23,075 nt of DNA from a virus, in IMG/VR virus record IMGVR_UViG_3300046007_012567, positions 1 to 23,075 of that record, one strand, 5' to 3'. The notes under the pieces are model-generated. The model was not told the DNA's origin. It searched no databases and was given only the letters and a program-made list of their open reading frames with translations. Shown here in pieces: positions 20,417 to 23,075 of the stretch (position 1 is the first letter of the stretch; every line of letters starts with the position of its first letter). Position numbers and translations under genes: made by a program.

Positions 20417-23075
20417 TTATAAATTAGATATTGACCCGGGAGGTACATACACATTAGGTATACTCAAAGTTTGGTCATATAATAAATATATTTCTCCTTG
20501 ATTAGGTGAAGTATTTTTATTTAAAAAATTATTTGCTGGGACTATAGAATCATTATAATATGATGCAGTGTAAGCTATTATGGTAGTATCAATATTTAAA
20601 AACGGATTATCTCCATTTAAATCTCCGTTTGTTACTACAAGATTTGAGCCACTCAATTCTCCATTAAAAAACTCTGTTTGGGAAGATTGTGTAAATGCAA
20701 CAGGGCCCCCCACTGATGGTGTTGTACCAGACCAAACTTGAGTTAATGTTGAATTATAATTTCCGGGGAGTATTATAGATGACGTCTGCCCATTTAGATT
20801 TGGAAATACACCTGCTTCACTTCCTGTAACTTCGTACATTCTTATGCCTGCTCCTGAGACTACAAGATTTTGAAATGTAAATGGAGTATCCCAAGCTATA
20901 TTCCCACTTCCACTTCCGTAATATGCTATTGGGGTGTTTGGAGTAGCTTGAGGAACAGGGTATTTATTTCTTTCAAGTAAATGTTGTTTGATTACTATTC
21001 CTGAGGCTAGGCTTGCTCGAGCAGGAGTCCAATCTTGTAACATTTTAAATAAAGAATTATCTATAAACTTGATAAGTCTTATATAATCATTTATGTCGTA
21101 ATTATGGGTATATTTTTCAAAATAAGCATTTCGTAAAGTGTCTAATGAAGGATATGTCTCTGCAGATGAAGATACTAATCTAGGATCACCAATATATTCT
21201 CCAATATTGATAAATCCAATTTGTGAACTAATATCATCGTCTATTTCGTTTTGTGGCGAAAATGTTACCTCAACATAGTTTACATCTCTTGTATAACTTT
21301 GACTAATTGCATAATCTTGTTGTACAGATCTAACATTAGATAAAGTTGTATTATCGGGGATGTTTGCTAGACTGCTACTATATGGAAGAGAAAGATTTTG
21401 CTGCTTAATTTTATCAGCTACAGGATTTTTTATACCAACCGGGGGCTGATCAAAAAATACAGATTGTGTATTCGATATGAACACAGGAGACCCACTATAG
21501 AAAAAATTACTATTGCTTGCAAATGATGAAGTAGTAATCCAAGATCCTGTTACTTTAGGATGTATTGAAGTTGAACCTGTATATAGTTCTCCGCCTAACG
21601 ATGCTCTAAAAGCAAGTTGATTTGGTCCTTGGTTTGTTCCGTTCCCTTCAATGGAATTAGGATTCATTACATAATCATCAAATATACTTTCACTTATAGG
21701 TATAGTATAATATCTAACTTCTTGGAATGAGCCTGAAAATCTATTGTAATTAACTAAACTAGATGATCCAAAAAATGAAGTATTTGTGGCTGTCCAAATT
21801 GAATTATTACCTAATACTGAACTAGAACCTTGAAATCCTATTTGATTTCCATCATATCCATTATATAGTGAATCTTTTGAGTATAATGTGAAATTACTAC
21901 CACTAGTTAACATAACTGACCACCAATCTCCATTAAAGAAGGGCAAGTATATGCTAGCAGAAGTCCCTAAAGAAGCTACATTTGGTATAAAATCTAATTT
22001 TGCATATTGGTAATATGAATTTACAGGACCAGCACTGCTAGATATGAAGGATGAAGTAGCATACCCTGATCCTGTATAAGTTAAAATAATAGCTGCTTGA
22101 CCACTAGATCCCGAAATTGACCATAAGCTTTGAGATCGGGGGATGTTAGATGTAGGCAAACCATTAGTTTTAAATCTAAACATCAAGGTTGCAGGAACAT
22201 TATTGGTTGCCCCCCAATTTGAATTTAGGCTCCAAGAAGAAGAAATAAAGTTATTTCCATTTTGCGTATAAGTATAGTTATATTGATCATACCAATAATC
22301 CCAATCATTTGCGTTATCTTTATCTTTACCTCCATATTCATTTATTCTTAGAATAGTATCGGGAATACCATATAGTGTTATGATTGCTCTTAAACCCTCT
22401 ATAGTACCTTTTTTCTTTAAAAGATAAGGTAAATTGTGATATATTCTTTTATATATTGATTTGTTTATATCATCAACAGGCTGTAAAGAACCAGTAGCAG
22501 AAGCAGTAACATATGTTGTAATATATTCAAGTCCTGTTGGGGCAGGTAATGAAGTTGTTGTATAAGGTAAATTATATAAACTACCTGAAGGGGTAATACC
22601 AATCAGGGCGGCATATAAGTCGTCTGTTGAAAAATTATTTTGATATATTTTAATACCTAAATCGCGTAATATATCTGCTACTAAATCTTTAGATACGCCA
22701 TAATTTAATCGATTATCTGCATTATATTTCTCAGTAACTCCCTGTAAATAAGAAAACACATTGTCAAAATGTTGACCTATCATTTCAACAAACAACTCAT
22801 ATTGTGCATTATTTGGATCGTCTCTTAGATAAGAAGGAATAGCATTTACTAAAGCATTGTTATTTTCGCTATCGTATAGTTCTGCTACAGCCGATTGAGA
22901 TATAAACCAAGTATAACCTGCTCCTGGGTTAACTGTAGAAGCATTTGTATATGGGGGTGTACTGTTTGTTTTAGGCCAAGCTGTTGATCCTGATTCGTAA
23001 TACAGATAATATTCGTAACCATCAAAATTGGTTATGATTTCATCTATTTTTGCTTGGTATATTATATTACTATTT
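20417..23075 (-). CDS. Large virion protein with LamG-like region, 5' end beyond the window
   Basis: The frame is open from the window edge (first full codon at 23074) to the stop at 20417, at least 885 codons. The TTG at 22795 is an internal codon, not the start: the 93 upstream codons read as normal protein (YEYYLYYESGS, AIPSYLRDDPNN). The segment FVEMIGQHFDNVFSYLQGV, then YNADNRLNYGVSKDLV and LRDLGIKIYQNNF, is a conserved block of very large aquatic phage structural proteins. KRIYHNLPYLLKKKGTIEGL follows. A central beta-rich region of about 200 residues (MFRFKTNGLP, SLWSISGS, WWSVMLTSG, FSGSFQEVRYYTIPISE) resembles a LamG/concanavalin-type jelly roll that binds glycans. Later, a helical stretch (DYIRLIKFIDNSLFKMLQDWTPA) probably serves assembly. 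A tail or host-recognition component is likely. Confidence 0.8.
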   Translation of the reverse strand, partial: NSNIIYQAKIDEIITNFDGYEYYLYYESGSTAWPKTNSTPPYTNASTVNPGAGYTWFISQSAVAELYDSENNNALVNAIPSYLRDDPNNAQYELFVEMIGQHFDNVFSYLQGVTEKYNADNRLNYGVSKDLVADILRDLGIKIYQNNFSTDDLYAALIGITPSGSLYNLPYTTTSLPAPTGLEYITTYVTASATGSLQPVDDINKSIYKRIYHNLPYLLKKKGTIEGLRAIITLYGIPDTILRINEYGGKDKDNANDWDYWYDQYNYTYTQNGNNFISSSWSLNSNWGATNNVPATLMFRFKTNGLPTSNIPRSQSLWSISGSSGQAAIILTYTGSGYATSSFISSSAGPVNSYYQYAKLDFIPNVASLGTSASIYLPFFNGDWWSVMLTSGSNFTLYSKDSLYNGYDGNQIGFQGSSSVLGNNSIWTATNTSFFGSSSLVNYNRFSGSFQEVRYYTIPISESIFDDYVMNPNSIEGNGTNQGPNQLAFRASLGGELYTGSTSIHPKVTGSWITTSSFASNSNFFYSGSPVFISNTQSVFFDQPPVGIKNPVADKIKQQNLSLPYSSSLANIPDNTTLSNVRSVQQDYAISQSYTRDVNYVEVTFSPQNEIDDDISSQIGFINIGEYIGDPRLVSSSAETYPSLDTLRNAYFEKYTHNYDINDYIRLIKFIDNSLFKMLQDWTPARASLASGIVIKQHLLERNKYPVPQATPNTPIAYYGSGSGNIAWDTPFTFQNLVVSGAGIRMYEVTGSEAGVFPNLNGQTSSIILPGNYNSTLTQVWSGTTPSVGGPVAFTQSSQTEFFNGELSGSNLVVTNGDLNGDNPFLNIDTTIIAYTASYYNDSIVPANNFLNKNTSPNQGEIYLLYDQTLSIPNVYVPPGSISNL

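Noticed and set aside
20417-22795. TTG at 22795 as the start of the LamG-containing gene
   Set aside because: The frame continues upstream to the window edge without a stop and reads as ordinary structural-protein sequence, so the true start is outside.

Overview
The window reads as part of the genome of a tailed bacteriophage (Caudoviricetes, T4-like in flavour) that is AT-rich, very compact and, here, coded entirely on the minus strand. I count 25 protein genes, two of them cut by the window edges. They are packed with 1- to 29-nt overlaps or short gaps, no gene-free stretch exceeds about 65 nt, and I see no tRNA, rRNA, IS element or CRISPR array. Phage origin rests on a gp61-like TOPRIM primase, a phage-type GIY-YIG protein, a block of Ser/Gly/Thr-rich virion proteins and many small proteins of families I know only from aquatic phage genomes. 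Start codons lack Shine-Dalgarno sequences and sit behind A-rich (AATAAAA-type) leaders, as in Bacteroidota. A Bacteroidota host is therefore my best inference, not a demonstrated fact.

In transcription order (right to left), 23075-15169 holds late structural genes. They are a large protein with a LamG-like region, an 844-aa structural protein, a 215-aa virion protein and a pair of related structural proteins. From 15169 to 14073 come a GIY-YIG endonuclease-like protein and two small helical proteins, closed by a clear intrinsic terminator at 14014-14043. From 14009 to 12280 there is a replication/recombination pair: primase and a RecB/Cas4-like PD-(D/E)XK nuclease.

From 12231 to the left edge lies an accessory block. 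It has two adjacent nucleotidyltransferase-type proteins; one is a 949-aa fusion of nucleotidyltransferase, HIGH-type nucleotidylyltransferase, HExxH metallopeptidase and HAD phosphatase domains. A chain of modular small proteins follows, including a zinc-ribbon protein, an EF-hand protein, a second PD-(D/E)XK-like nuclease, a DUF5872-like protein and two leucine-rich-repeat proteins, ending in a Cys-rich protein.

The most interesting pattern is in this block and in the two small genes upstream of the primase. Many of their products begin with a short hydrophobic/basic leader ending in Leu/Ile-x-Glu (for example MIKLLNILSE, MIKLLDLLKE, MKALIKKLIKE, MKLNQLRQLIKE). Several also carry Leu/Ile-x-Glu-Ala between domains. 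T4 internal proteins (IPI-III, Alt) have an N-terminal capsid-targeting sequence that the prohead protease gp21 removes after the same motif. My working hypothesis is that much of this region encodes proteins packaged in the head, processed during maturation and injected with the DNA, including nucleases, nucleotidyltransferases and a protease/phosphatase polyprotein.
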